Source: Flavobacterium taihuense (lineage in GTDB: Bacteria > Bacteroidota > Bacteroidia > Flavobacteriales > Flavobacteriaceae). Taken from it: DNA of 64,000 bases. Within the stretch, counting starts at the first letter, position 1. Every line of letters starts with the position of its first letter. The position numbers were made by a program, and so were the translations under genes. The notes below the pieces were generated by a model. It saw nothing but the letters and a program-made list of their open reading frames with translations. It had not been told where the DNA came from and searched no databases. The stretch spans positions 171,529 to 235,528 of the forward strand of contig NZ_JAHWYN010000008.1 in the NCBI RefSeq assembly GCF_019351435.1, in the 5' to 3' direction. Shown one piece after another: positions 28,533-37,137 of the stretch.

Positions 28533-28602
28533 TGCCTTCTGCCTTCTGCCTTCTGCTCACTGCCTTCTGCTCACTGCCTTCTGCTCACTGCCTTCTGCCC
28601 AC
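28533..28602. repeat. Heptamer tandem repeat, ten units
   Basis: Ten 7-bp units follow without interruption: TGCCTTC three times, then TGCTCAC and TGCCTTC alternating, ending TGCCCAC. The unit length is not a multiple of three and no gene reads through it credibly. Confidence 0.85.
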
Positions 28603-28612
28603 AGCCCCTTAA

Positions 28613-28665
28613 AAAAGCCTGCACCGAAACCACTAATTCAAAATAAAGAATCAGCACAGGCATTA
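28613..28665 (-). terminator. Possible minus-strand terminator
   Basis: On the minus strand GCCTGTGC and GTGCAGGC pair (two wobbles) around a long loop and are followed by six T residues. No gene upstream was found, except the structured element at 28851-28926. Confidence 0.35.
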
Positions 28666-28850
28666 AATAAAAAGATATTACGTTTTATATCATAGGCAAC
28701 GATATTGATTAGCATTAGTTTTTGAATCAATGATAAAATAAGGAATTGCGAAACTTATAAATGAAGTAATAACGCTAAGAATAAAAGCTGGAGTTTTTAC
28801 CTAAATAATAGGCATAAAAAAAGGCATGGAACTCAGCTTATATCGTTACC

Positions 28851-28926
28851 GGGGTACTGGCGGTACCTTACCACGAATAAGTGAGCCCACGCCAGTGACG
28901 TGAGCATCGTACTTATCATCTCGTGG
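28851..28926. repeat. Structured palindromic element
   Basis: A 56-bp interrupted hairpin spans 28871-28926: CCACGA, ATAAGT, GCCCACG, a 7-nt loop, CGTGAGC, ACTTAT, TCGTGG. Next to it GGTAC-TGGCG-GTACC forms a second hairpin (28853-28867). Upstream, AGGCAT is repeated around an A-run (28810-28826). No ORF of note covers it. Such stacked stems suggest a non-coding RNA, a REP-like element or a transposon end; none could be confirmed. Confidence 0.5.
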
Positions 28927-29002
28927 TTATTTAAACGCCAGTTTTCGATAACGAGATTCAAAGCGAATGCTTCAAATATTTTTTATATGAAGAATCGCAA
29001 AA

Positions 29003-29034
29003 ATACATCTTATGATGTATTTGTAATACAAATA
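29003..29034 (+). promoter_or_regulatory. Overlapping palindromes, putative operator of the HTH gene
   Basis: ATACATC-TTAT-GATGTAT (29003-29020) and TATTTGTA-A-TACAAATA (29018-29034) are two perfect inverted repeats that overlap by three bases. The second includes a TGTATTTG sequence one base from the -7 consensus. They lie 70-100 bp upstream of the HTH gene, as expected for autoregulation. Confidence 0.5.
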
Positions 29035-29103
29035 TATAAAATTATTTCAAAAGTAACCTACAGGTGTCTGTTATTTTCTTTTTTAAAAATGAAATTTACT
29101 TTT

Positions 29104-29358
29104 ATGATTAACGATAATTTTATAGCAGAAAAGGAAGCACTAGGAATTAGAATTCAAGTGCTTCGACAAAGGATTATAAATCCTGATACCGGGAAACCTA
29201 TTTCTCAAGAAGAATTAGGTTATATATCTAATGTTGCAAAAAAAACAATCGGAGAATTAGAAAGGGGTGTAACAAACCCAAAATTAGAAACACTGTTAAT
29301 GATTTCTAAAGGACTTAATGTTTCGATTAAAGATCTATTTACAATTGATGATATATAA
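29104..29358 (+). CDS. XRE-type helix-turn-helix regulator
   Basis: From the ATG at 29104 this is an 84-residue protein; an ATG at 29089 is equally possible and longer starts enter the operator region. The HTH spans about residues 12-70: LGIRIQVLRQRI, ISQEELGYISNVAKKTIGEL, ERGVTNPKLETLLMISKGLN. It is a single-domain repressor-like protein comparable in size to controller proteins of restriction systems. It is convergent with the defence operon and has overlapping palindromes upstream and a terminator just after its stop. Confidence 0.8.
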   Translation: MINDNFIAEKEALGIRIQVLRQRIINPDTGKPISQEELGYISNVAKKTIGELERGVTNPKLETLLMISKGLNVSIKDLFTIDDI

Positions 29359-29387
29359 GATGTCTAGTCTAGGCATCTTTTTTGTTT
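29358..29387 (+). terminator. Rho-independent terminator of the HTH gene
   Basis: AGATGTC and GGCATCT form a 7-bp stem with one wobble around TAGTCTA, followed by T-runs. Confidence 0.75.
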
Positions 29388-29416
29388 TTTTACAATACTC
29401 CATTATTGCATATTTA

Positions 29417-29428
29417 AATTCCCGAATT
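29417..29428. promoter_or_regulatory. AATTCCCGAATT site
   Basis: AATTCCCGAATT matches the palindrome found upstream of the AraC gene (18010), the rteC-like gene (54221, 54242) and the TPR-AraC gene (55687). It lies 60 bp upstream of the 50-residue ORF at 29487. No -7 box is found at the 43.5-bp distance used elsewhere. Confidence 0.4.
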
Positions 29429-29486
29429 GCATCCTAAATAAAAAATAAAAACACATATTTTGAGCTTTACTTAAAAGATTCAAAAT

Positions 29487-29639
29487 ATGGAATGGTATGA
29501 AATTATAGGTTTAATTGTGGTATGGTTTGTGGGACTTTATCTAAGAGGCGAATTTTATGAGTATTTGAAGAATAGGTATCATAATGATAGTTGGAATAAA
29601 AGATGTAAAAAAAAAATACTGATTAGGTATCTTTTTTAG
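29487..29639 (+). CDS. Small membrane protein (50 residues)
   Basis: The ORF encodes 50 residues: one hydrophobic helix (MEWYEIIGLIVVWFVGLYLR) and a basic tail (NKRCKKKILIRYLF). It lies alone between the HTH gene and the convergent defence operon. No family was recognised, and it may be a chance ORF, though its start follows an AATTCCCGAATT site by 60 bp. Confidence 0.4.
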   Translation: MEWYEIIGLIVVWFVGLYLRGEFYEYLKNRYHNDSWNKRCKKKILIRYLF

Positions 29640-29659
29640 GCAGTTTGCTATTTACTTTA

Positions 29660-30553
29660 CTAGTAAAACATATTTTGAATCTTAATATTTCTCGTTTTAT
29701 CTAAAATTGTTTTGGCCATAAAAACATAATCAAATACCAATTTTTGAACATCAGTTACTTCTTGAGGGATAAAAAGTAAGACTGGAGACTGAGACTTTTT
29801 GGTTGCTAATATTTTCTCATATCTATAATTATTGTTTTCAAAATTAAGTCCTTGTATAATTTTAATAAATCGATCATTATTTTCTACATTAAAAAAAAAT
29901 CGAATCTCAAATCCTTCTCTGAACATAACATCTCCAAAGGGAAATAAACTTTTGCAATAAACATATTGTTTAGAACTATTTATTTTAATTTCAGGAAATT
30001 TTTCCTGAAACCATTCTTTAATTTTTTCTAAATCTATTTCGTTTAAAGGAAAAATGTTTTTTTTCATTTCTTCATTTTCAATCATAACGTCGCTTAAAAG
30101 CTCTTTTTCAACTTCCGTTTTTGTCTCTAAAATATTTTCTCCAATAAATTTTGAGTTCTTTAAATACTTATCTATTAATTTAACTAATTGATTTCGTTCT
30201 TTATCTATTTCTGTACTGTAGGCAAAATCAATAGAATTTATATCTGAATATTGATATAAATTTTGAGAAGATACAATCCCATAGGTGTCATTCAAATAAA
30301 TTTTGGCATGCAAGTCTTTAACAAAAACTATTTTAACATTCAATTGCCTTATAGGTTCTAAATCTTGTTTGACATTTTCCCTAACATAAAAAGTAATTTC
30401 TACTTTTCTTTCAATTGCATTTTTTAAACATCTTTTTAATTTATCCCAATTTTTTATATCAACATAAGGAGATACAATTATTAATTCCTTTTCTGCATCT
30501 TCTATCAACGTCATTATTTTACCTGAAATTTCCATTACGGGTATAAAAACCAT
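29660..30553 (-). CDS. PLD-family (single HKD) protein, last gene of the defence operon
   Basis: The protein has 297 residues. An N-terminal PLD-like domain contains the HxK(x)4D motif in DLHAKIYLND (H82, K84, D89) and a following GIVSSQNLYQYS, as in PLD-superfamily nucleases that dimerise to join two HKD motifs. The C-terminal half is unassigned. It begins 35 bp after hsdM and is probably read from the same transcript. PLD-like nucleases occur often in restriction and anti-phage loci, so a nuclease accessory is likely. Confidence 0.75.
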   Translation of the reverse strand: MVFIPVMEISGKIMTLIEDAEKELIIVSPYVDIKNWDKLKRCLKNAIERKVEITFYVRENVKQDLEPIRQLNVKIVFVKDLHAKIYLNDTYGIVSSQNLYQYSDINSIDFAYSTEIDKERNQLVKLIDKYLKNSKFIGENILETKTEVEKELLSDVMIENEEMKKNIFPLNEIDLEKIKEWFQEKFPEIKINSSKQYVYCKSLFPFGDVMFREGFEIRFFFNVENNDRFIKIIQGLNFENNNYRYEKILATKKSQSPVLLFIPQEVTDVQKLVFDYVFMAKTILDKTRNIKIQNMFY

Positions 30554-30588
30554 AAACTATATTTTATAAATTATTATGTCAAATTTTA

Positions 30589-32082
30589 CTATTTCAAACT
30601 GGCAATAATTGCTCTAAAACTATCCAAACTCGCCTCTATATTCTCCACAATTTCTAATGCCAAAACATCTGGATCCGGTAGATTGTCCAAATCGGCTAGG
30701 GATTTGTCTTTAAGCCAAGTGATGTCCAGACTTGTTTTATCTCTGGCAATGATTTCATCGTAGGTAAACTTTCTCCAACGCCCTTCTGGGTTGGTCGTTG
30801 CATCATACGTTTCCTTGCGTTTGTGTCTGTTCTCTGGATTGTAGAGCTTTATGAAATCTTTTAAATCACTTAGTTTTAATGGGTTTTTCTTTAAAGTATG
30901 GTGCACATTAGTCCTGTAATCGTACACCCAAGTTTCTTTGGTCCAAACGTCTTTGCTGGATGGTTTTCCGTCAAAAAACAATACGTTGGCTTTTACACCA
31001 TTGGCATAGAAAATACCGGTTGGCAGACGAAGAATTGTATGTAAGTCTGTAGTTTCTAATAACTTTTTACGCACTGTTTCACCTACTCCACCTTCAAACA
31101 AAACATTATCGGGTAACACCACGGCTGCCATTCCGGTTGTTTTCAGCATCGTGCGGATGTGCTGTACAAAGTTCAATTGCTTGTTACTAGTAGTGACCCA
31201 AAAATCCTGACGGTTATAGGTCAAATCTTCTTTCTCTTGTTCGCCATCTTGATTGGTAAAGGTCATGCTGCTTTTTTTACCAAAAGGCGGATTGGCCAAA
31301 ATATAATCATAACGTGTCCCAGAATCCGTAATCAGCGAATCATTAGGAGAAATAAAGTTATCCGAATCAATATCACCAATGTTGTGCAAGAACAAATTCA
31401 TTAGTGCCAAACGTCTGGTACTGGCCACAATCTCATTCCCGAAAAACGTTTCGTATTTCAAGAATTTATTAGCCTCTTTATCTAAACTTCTATGCTCAAC
31501 AATCCAGTCATAAGCGGCAAGGAAAAATCCTCCCGTACCACAAGCTGGATCTGCAATAGTTTTCAAGGGTTCCGGACGCAAACATTCCACCATTGCTTTG
31601 ATCAAGGGACGGGGAGTGAAGTATTGCCCTGCCCCACTCTTGGTGTCCTCGGCATTCTTTTCGAGCAAACCCTCATAGATATCACCTTTGTCTTTCACGC
31701 CCATCAAGATCCAGTTCTCGGCATTGATAAGGGCAATGAGTTTATACAACTTGGCGGGGTCTTGTATTTTGTTTTGGCTTTTGACAAAAATTTGACCCAA
31801 GATGCCTTTTTCTTTGGCCAATTCGCGCAACATAATGTTGTAATGAGTTTCTAGTTCTGTACCGCTTTTGGTGGTCAGGGTTTCCCACGCAAACTCTCCA
31901 GGAATGGGCATTTCTCTATTGTGTGGCGGCTTGCTGTATTCATCAGCCATTTTCAGGAACAACAAATACGTTAATTGCTCCAAGTAGTCACCATAGCCCA
32001 CACCATCATCTCTCAGAGTTTGACAAAAGGCCCATACTTTGGAAACTATACTTGAGGTGCTTGCTGATTTTTCTTTGCTCAT
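30589..32082 (-). CDS. hsdM: Type I restriction-modification system, M subunit
   Basis: The start chosen is the ATG at 32082, one base after the stop of the HNH gene, giving 497 residues; the in-frame start at 32115 overlaps that gene. An N-terminal HsdM helical domain (SSIVSKVWAFCQTLRDDGVG) precedes the N6-adenine methyltransferase fold, with motif I DPACGTGG at about 178-185 and motif IV NPPF at about 264-267. It methylates adenine in the target set by HsdS. Unusually, hsdM is separated from hsdS by two genes (an ATPase and an HNH nuclease). Confidence 0.95.
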   Translation of the reverse strand: MSKEKSASTSSIVSKVWAFCQTLRDDGVGYGDYLEQLTYLLFLKMADEYSKPPHNREMPIPGEFAWETLTTKSGTELETHYNIMLRELAKEKGILGQIFVKSQNKIQDPAKLYKLIALINAENWILMGVKDKGDIYEGLLEKNAEDTKSGAGQYFTPRPLIKAMVECLRPEPLKTIADPACGTGGFFLAAYDWIVEHRSLDKEANKFLKYETFFGNEIVASTRRLALMNLFLHNIGDIDSDNFISPNDSLITDSGTRYDYILANPPFGKKSSMTFTNQDGEQEKEDLTYNRQDFWVTTSNKQLNFVQHIRTMLKTTGMAAVVLPDNVLFEGGVGETVRKKLLETTDLHTILRLPTGIFYANGVKANVLFFDGKPSSKDVWTKETWVYDYRTNVHHTLKKNPLKLSDLKDFIKLYNPENRHKRKETYDATTNPEGRWRKFTYDEIIARDKTSLDITWLKDKSLADLDNLPDPDVLALEIVENIEASLDSFRAIIASLK

Positions 32083-32083
32083 T

Positions 32084-32728
32084 TTATTGGTTAATTTGAT
32101 AAGTTGCACATTCATTCACTAATCTTATTAATTCATCATTAGTTAGTGGGTTTATTGTGTCAATTATATGTTGATTTATTCTTTGCATTTGCATTTCAAA
32201 TGTATGTAATCTAAAGATTTCTATTGATGTTAATCCTTCAATTGTGCATCTTTTAATATCAAGGATAGTTCTATCATTGTTAGTATAGAAGATGTGTTGG
32301 TCTACATCTTCTATTATTGGATGTACGATGCTAAAAATATTTTTTGAATATTTTTTTGAATAGACTACTAATGGATCAAATGCTTTTTTTAAAGTAGAGT
32401 TGCAAAAATCACATGAAGGCAAAAGATTTAATGGATGAAAAGATTGATTTGGATATATTGAATTTGGTAAAAAATGATCTACAGGTTTTCCACTTCGTAT
32501 AAGCCTTTTGCCACAGTATACACACTTAAATTTACTAGATGCTAATAATGATTTAACAACATTATGTTTTATTCTTAAACTACATTGCTCACCATCGTAC
32601 CATACTCTTTTTTTACTTGAACCAAATAATTTTTGGTATTTCCTACCATATTTGCTTCTTAATCTTTTCAATTGATTTTTTTCAGCATTTGTATAATTGT
32701 ACACAGACTTAATATCTATATTTATCAT
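32084..32728 (-). CDS. HNH endonuclease, PtuB-like partner of the upstream ATPase
   Basis: This 214-residue protein has an HNH fold with two CxxC knuckles: FKCVYCGKR (C69, C72) and LLPSCDFCNS (C106, C109). The central VDHFLPNS supplies D84/H85, and asparagines N101 and N110 lie in the expected places. It follows the ATPase gene by 6 bp and precedes hsdM by 1 bp. A two-gene ATPase plus HNH nuclease unit is the layout of Septu (PtuA/PtuB) anti-phage systems. The functional link is inferred from order and motifs. Confidence 0.85.
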   Translation of the reverse strand: MINIDIKSVYNYTNAEKNQLKRLRSKYGRKYQKLFGSSKKRVWYDGEQCSLRIKHNVVKSLLASSKFKCVYCGKRLIRSGKPVDHFLPNSIYPNQSFHPLNLLPSCDFCNSTLKKAFDPLVVYSKKYSKNIFSIVHPIIEDVDQHIFYTNNDRTILDIKRCTIEGLTSIEIFRLHTFEMQMQRINQHIIDTINPLTNDELIRLVNECATYQINQ

Positions 32729-32734
32729 GTTCTA

Positions 32735-34546
32735 CTAATTTATCAATTTTACACCTTCATTTATTAAATAAGTTAAAGGATCATTTTTACTAAATTCATG
32801 TTTTTTTAACTTATTGATAATTTCAATAATTTTTTCTTTGTCATTTGATTTTTCTTGTATTAATGATGCTAATAATGTAATATCATATTCAAAATAGTGA
32901 TTTCTTGTTGTTCTCAAACTAAATATCCTATACAAAACCTCTTCTGAGGTCCAACCAAAAGTATTTATATCCTTAGGTAAGTCTACAATAACATTATCAT
33001 TGCCTTCTTTTTTTAATCCTATTATTTTTGAATTTTCGCCTCTTAAATCTGAAATTAAAAAATGCGAATGTGTTGCTAAAATAATATGAGATGTTGCAAA
33101 TTCGGGTTCTGAAAATAATTCTCTCAAAAAAGATAAATATTTCATTTGCCAATTTGGATGTAAACTAATTTCAGGTTCATCAATGAATATTAAACTATTT
33201 GGTTTAATTGTGGCTAATAATCCAATCATTGATGAAAAGAAGTGATATTCACCAGAACTACTTTCGGTGAGATTATATTCATCTCCCTTATTTAAATTGA
33301 TTTCAGGAGCAGAAAGGATTCCTAATTTTCTTAAATGGTCTAATAATTCATAATTTTCTTTTAAATTAATATAATCATTTTCATCAACAATATTATATTT
33401 TATTTTTCTTGCAGAACTTCTGTCTTGCTTTTTTTCTAGTTTATTTTTGCTGTAGAGGTTGTTGCAAAATGAAATAATTTTGTTCAATAAGATTTCGTCT
33501 TTTGATATACTTAAATAATGATTTAATTTAAATGGAGGTATTCTTTCACTGTCTTTATATTTGATTTGAATATCATTAAAGTAGTTTTCAAATTGCTTAA
33601 CATCTAATTCTCCTCTAAAAAAAAGTGGAGTGTTTAAAGTATAAAATAATATATCAATTGATTTACTAATACCTAAAAAATCTCCAGTTTTAGCGATTCC
33701 TTTTTTGAAGACATCTGAATTTATTTGGGTTACAATAAACTCAACAGTTTTTCTAACATATGACCTAGTACTTGCAGCTTGAGCAATATTTCTAACTCCC
33801 AAATATTTATAAAAAGGAAAAGTATCACTATCTCTAATAAATGGATATTTATCAGTTAGCATAATAGAATTTGCAACAATAAAGGAAGGAAGTTCAGCCT
33901 CCTCAAAAGGGATAAGTTCAGAATTTCTATATATTTGAGAAGTATTTTTAAATTTTACTTCACCTATGTCTACAAAATTTGAATATGTGTATATGTTCTC
34001 ATCAATTGAATATTCTAATTTATATTTTCCATCTACGCCATATGATCTTGGGTTAAGTTCTTTATTGTCATAGATGTCTTTAAAAAGTAAAATTATAATT
34101 CTAAATAAGTTGCTTTTCCCAGTACCATTAGAGCCAATAATGACAGTTGAGTAAATTTTATCCTGATCATCTTTATCATCAATAAAATCGTAAATTATTG
34201 ATGAGTTTTTGCAAACTAAACTATTATTATATAATTCTAAACGAATCAGTTTGAAACCATTATTTTTTGTGACCTTATCTTCTTGAATATCTATTAATTT
34301 AAACTTTAAGTCAGCTAAATGATTCCAAGCAGAGTAGGTGTTAAAATTATTTGGATTTGGGTCTAGCTCTTCTCCGTTAGCATATTTATTTGCAATTGAA
34401 ATTATATATTTTAAGGGGTAATTGATACCCTTATCGTCAACTAAAAAATATCTCTGCCCCTCTCTACCTGCTCTGATGCCTTCTCTGCTGATTTCAGAAA
34501 TAGCTGCAAGAATGTGTTCTCTTTCAATGTTATTTGGTATTGCCAT
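32735..34546 (-). CDS. AAA/ABC-type ATPase, PtuA-like, with McrA-type N-terminal domain
   Basis: The protein has 603 residues. Residues 1-85 (IEREHILAAISEISREGI, then YPLKYIISIANKYANG) resemble the N-terminal domain of ScoMcrA-like proteins. An SMC/ABC-like ATPase follows, with Walker A GSNGTGKS (138-145), a signature-like SSSGEYHFF, Walker B LIFIDEP (452-458) and H-loop ATHSH (about 491-495). This overcoming-lysogenization/PtuA type of ATPase acts with a nuclease; the HNH gene is 6 bp downstream. Standing between hsdS and hsdM, it recalls the R-linked ORFs known from some type I loci. The McrA-like head is not usual for classical PtuA. Confidence 0.85.
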   Translation of the reverse strand: MAIPNNIEREHILAAISEISREGIRAGREGQRYFLVDDKGINYPLKYIISIANKYANGEELDPNPNNFNTYSAWNHLADLKFKLIDIQEDKVTKNNGFKLIRLELYNNSLVCKNSSIIYDFIDDKDDQDKIYSTVIIGSNGTGKSNLFRIIILLFKDIYDNKELNPRSYGVDGKYKLEYSIDENIYTYSNFVDIGEVKFKNTSQIYRNSELIPFEEAELPSFIVANSIMLTDKYPFIRDSDTFPFYKYLGVRNIAQAASTRSYVRKTVEFIVTQINSDVFKKGIAKTGDFLGISKSIDILFYTLNTPLFFRGELDVKQFENYFNDIQIKYKDSERIPPFKLNHYLSISKDEILLNKIISFCNNLYSKNKLEKKQDRSSARKIKYNIVDENDYINLKENYELLDHLRKLGILSAPEINLNKGDEYNLTESSSGEYHFFSSMIGLLATIKPNSLIFIDEPEISLHPNWQMKYLSFLRELFSEPEFATSHIILATHSHFLISDLRGENSKIIGLKKEGNDNVIVDLPKDINTFGWTSEEVLYRIFSLRTTRNHYFEYDITLLASLIQEKSNDKEKIIEIINKLKKHEFSKNDPLTYLINEGVKLIN

Positions 34547-34557
34547 ATTTTTATCTT

Positions 34558-35826
34558 TTAAATCAACTCCCCACTAAAAGCCTTTTTCAATATACTCTGC
34601 CTCAATGCCTCGGCTTGTAATAAACTTTGTGTAATACTTTCCTCCATTTTATCCGCAACACTTAAACGGCTTTCTATTTCTTGGACGATTCGATTTTGTT
34701 CTTTTAGTGGAGGAAGTAATAATGGGTAAGTTTTTAGTTTTGTACCATTTATATTTGATTGATTAACACCAAAACTCCTAACAGAATTTCCATATTTTTT
34801 AGCTTCTTTAGAATTTAAATAATAAGTGATAAATGCAGCATCAATCAACTCCTCAATTCTGTTTATTCTAATTAAGTAACCCGCAAATATTGCAGGTCTT
34901 TCTCCTTTATAAATTGCAGTTTTTCCAACTAATTCAGCACTATTTGTTCTGTTAAAAAGGACATCATTCTTTTTTAATAAGTACTTTTTAATTTCTAAAT
35001 CATCATCTGAATATACTAAATCATTCCAATCAAATATTCCATTTTGAATATTTCCCATTCTTAATACTGGAACTTTACCTTCTTTTTTAGATTTTGTTCC
35101 CGAACCATATTCCACATTATAACACACATCTCCAATGGTTACTTTCTCCCATCCCTTCGGCAAAACTCCATCCTTCACTTTCTCATTCGTCAATTTTCCT
35201 TCAAAAGCATATTTCAACACAGATTGTCTATAGGTTTTGAGTTGCAGTTGTGCGGTTTTTAAATCCTCAATGCCTTTGTCTAACTCGCTAAACAGTTCTT
35301 CTATTTTGGAGACGATGGCTTGTTGAGTTTCGAGTGGGGGAAGTGGAAATTGTATTTCTTCAATTTCAGATTTTCTAACAGATGGAACTGTGGTAGCCTT
35401 TGAATAATCTTCTAATTTAACTGTATTAAAAAAATGATATAAAAATAAATCTTCACAAAGATTATCAATCGCCTTTAGCCCCATCGCATTATTATCAACT
35501 ATACTAGGCTTTTTAACAATTGCTCTTCTGTTTAATTTCAAACCTTCACCTATTTTGGCAAATACAATTGTATTAATTGGATATGGCTTTGCTTTTAACT
35601 TTAATAAAATATTTTCATCAATAAAATTATCACACAATTCTAACAATCTATTTCCAGCTTTTACATTTTTTGAAATATCTCCAACTTTGTAAAATGGATA
35701 TTCCCCAACTTTATTTCCTTGTAAATCTTTTGGAAAACCATATCCTTGATGAAATTTTGCTACTTTAGAAAGTGAAACCCATTTCCAATCCTTTGGTAAT
35801 TTATTATTATGTGTCATTAATGTCAA
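34558..35826 (-). CDS. hsdS: Type I restriction-modification system, S subunit
   Basis: This 422-residue protein has two target-recognition domains, opening DWKWVSLSKVAKFHQGYGF and GWEKVTIGDVCYNVEYG. Each is followed by a conserved helical spacer (FPLPPLETQQAIVSKIEELF and LLPPLKEQNRIVQEIESRL). It sets the DNA target of the methylase and nuclease. A start at 35817 (third codon on) is also possible. It lies 152 bp downstream of the PIN-like toxin gene and 11 bp before the ATPase gene. Confidence 0.93.
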   Translation of the reverse strand: MTLMTHNNKLPKDWKWVSLSKVAKFHQGYGFPKDLQGNKVGEYPFYKVGDISKNVKAGNRLLELCDNFIDENILLKLKAKPYPINTIVFAKIGEGLKLNRRAIVKKPSIVDNNAMGLKAIDNLCEDLFLYHFFNTVKLEDYSKATTVPSVRKSEIEEIQFPLPPLETQQAIVSKIEELFSELDKGIEDLKTAQLQLKTYRQSVLKYAFEGKLTNEKVKDGVLPKGWEKVTIGDVCYNVEYGSGTKSKKEGKVPVLRMGNIQNGIFDWNDLVYSDDDLEIKKYLLKKNDVLFNRTNSAELVGKTAIYKGERPAIFAGYLIRINRIEELIDAAFITYYLNSKEAKKYGNSVRSFGVNQSNINGTKLKTYPLLLPPLKEQNRIVQEIESRLSVADKMEESITQSLLQAEALRQSILKKAFSGELI

Positions 35827-35978
35827 ATTGTTAATAATTTTGAGTTACAGTCAAATAAAAAAACTCAATAAAATAAGGAGTTTAAGACTCTTTTTGGTTT
35901 TAAAAATTAAACCCAGTCAAATAACCGTCAAATAAAATATTGCGGTAAAAAAGAGCGATTTAATTGTTTCGATAAAAC

Positions 35979-36404
35979 TTACTCCACTCTTTCAAAACTC
36001 TTTTTAGATGATGCTCGATAGGCAAATGGAGTTTTGTTCTTCCTTACTATTTTTTTTATATCGTCCCATTCATTGATTAGTTTCTTTACAAAATCCCAAT
36101 ACTGGAAACCACTTTTAGAAGGGGTGCTGAGGAAGAAAATACCCACGCCAGATTCTTTATACAACTCTCTTTGGTGTTTTTGTAATTGAATATTAAAATC
36201 TTGTGTGATTACAATTCCGTTTTCGGCACCTACTTTTGGTATCCAATCTTCGTCTTGTGCGCCTTGTCCAAAAACTTCTTTGATAGAAAGTACTTCTATC
36301 TCGAAACCATCTTTTGCATTTTGAGGTTGTTGTAAAGCATGTAAACCACGAGCCAATTGACTTGGCATATTTTCGTCGATATAGATTTTGTATTTTCTAA
36401 CCAT
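35979..36404 (-). CDS. PIN-like (DUF5615/VapC45-type) toxin
   Basis: This 141-residue protein has the PIN-like pattern: KIYIDENMPSQLARGL with D/E near residue 9-10, then QDEDWIPKVGAENG and IVITQDFNIQ. These acidic residues form the expected RNase site. It starts on the last base of the upstream DUF433 gene (TAATG overlap), the coupling typical of antitoxin-toxin pairs. It sits inside the type I operon between hsdR and hsdS. Toxicity is inferred from family and context. Confidence 0.8.
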   Translation of the reverse strand: MVRKYKIYIDENMPSQLARGLHALQQPQNAKDGFEIEVLSIKEVFGQGAQDEDWIPKVGAENGIVITQDFNIQLQKHQRELYKESGVGIFFLSTPSKSGFQYWDFVKKLINEWDDIKKIVRKNKTPFAYRASSKKSFERVE

Positions 36405-37075
36405 TAAGCTGCATTTTTATGAAAAGCTATGGCATCTTTAACCGACTTTAATGGGAGTTCATATATAGAAGCAATAAAAGAAATAGGTTCTTTAGCAAGA
36501 TACATTCTATAAATAGCCTCTGATTGAATACTTGTTCCGTCTAAAACAGGTTGTCCAAACTTTCTATGAGGATCACAAACAACTTTATGGTTCTTGCCCA
36601 TTGGCCAAAAACGAGAAGCCAACATATCATTATCAAAATCTAGATTTTTAAAGAATAGTTTAATAATGTCTAAATTGAATTGTTTACTTCCGTCAAGAGT
36701 AATATTTACTCCATCAACTTTAAAATATACTCTCAAACCATCTGTAGAAATATTGTCTAACACTTCTTTTTTAGCAAAAGGAAAATTAGTTCTAAAATGC
36801 TCACCTAGTTCTTTGTGTGCTTTTAAAACTGCTTTAGTTTTTACTCCTGCTAGTGTAAATTGCATCATTACATAAAACTCGATAAGTGTATGAAAACCTA
36901 CAGCACGTGTGTTTCCAACTGACCAAGAATATTGGTGTTCATAGCATTTTCCTAATTCTCCATCCCAATATTGAGTGATCCACTTGCTAACTTTGTAATA
37001 AGGCACACGTAGAATCTGCGCAATCTCTTGCGTAGTAAAAACTCCATTGCCCAGTTGTAAATGATTTTCGAACAT
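36404..37075 (-). CDS. DUF433 antitoxin (VapB45-type)
   Basis: This 223-residue protein has an N-terminal MerR-like helix-turn-helix (VFTTQEIAQILRVPYYKVSKW) and a C-terminal DUF433 domain (GQPVLDGTSIQSEAIYRMYL and EPISFIASIYELPLKSVKDA). DUF433 proteins pair with PIN-like DUF5615 toxins. The stop overlaps the toxin start by one base. The DNA-binding half suggests it also represses its promoter. Confidence 0.8.
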   Translation of the reverse strand: MFENHLQLGNGVFTTQEIAQILRVPYYKVSKWITQYWDGELGKCYEHQYSWSVGNTRAVGFHTLIEFYVMMQFTLAGVKTKAVLKAHKELGEHFRTNFPFAKKEVLDNISTDGLRVYFKVDGVNITLDGSKQFNLDIIKLFFKNLDFDNDMLASRFWPMGKNHKVVCDPHRKFGQPVLDGTSIQSEAIYRMYLAKEPISFIASIYELPLKSVKDAIAFHKNAA

Positions 37076-37137
37076 TTCTATATTTAAAGTTGATACAAAA
37101 TTATACTTTTAAGTCGCTAATACCTCTTTTAATTCAA

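Noticed and set aside
28409..28612. 67-residue plus-strand ORF
   Set aside because: Its C-terminal half is the translation of a heptamer repeat; no promoter or conserved feature.
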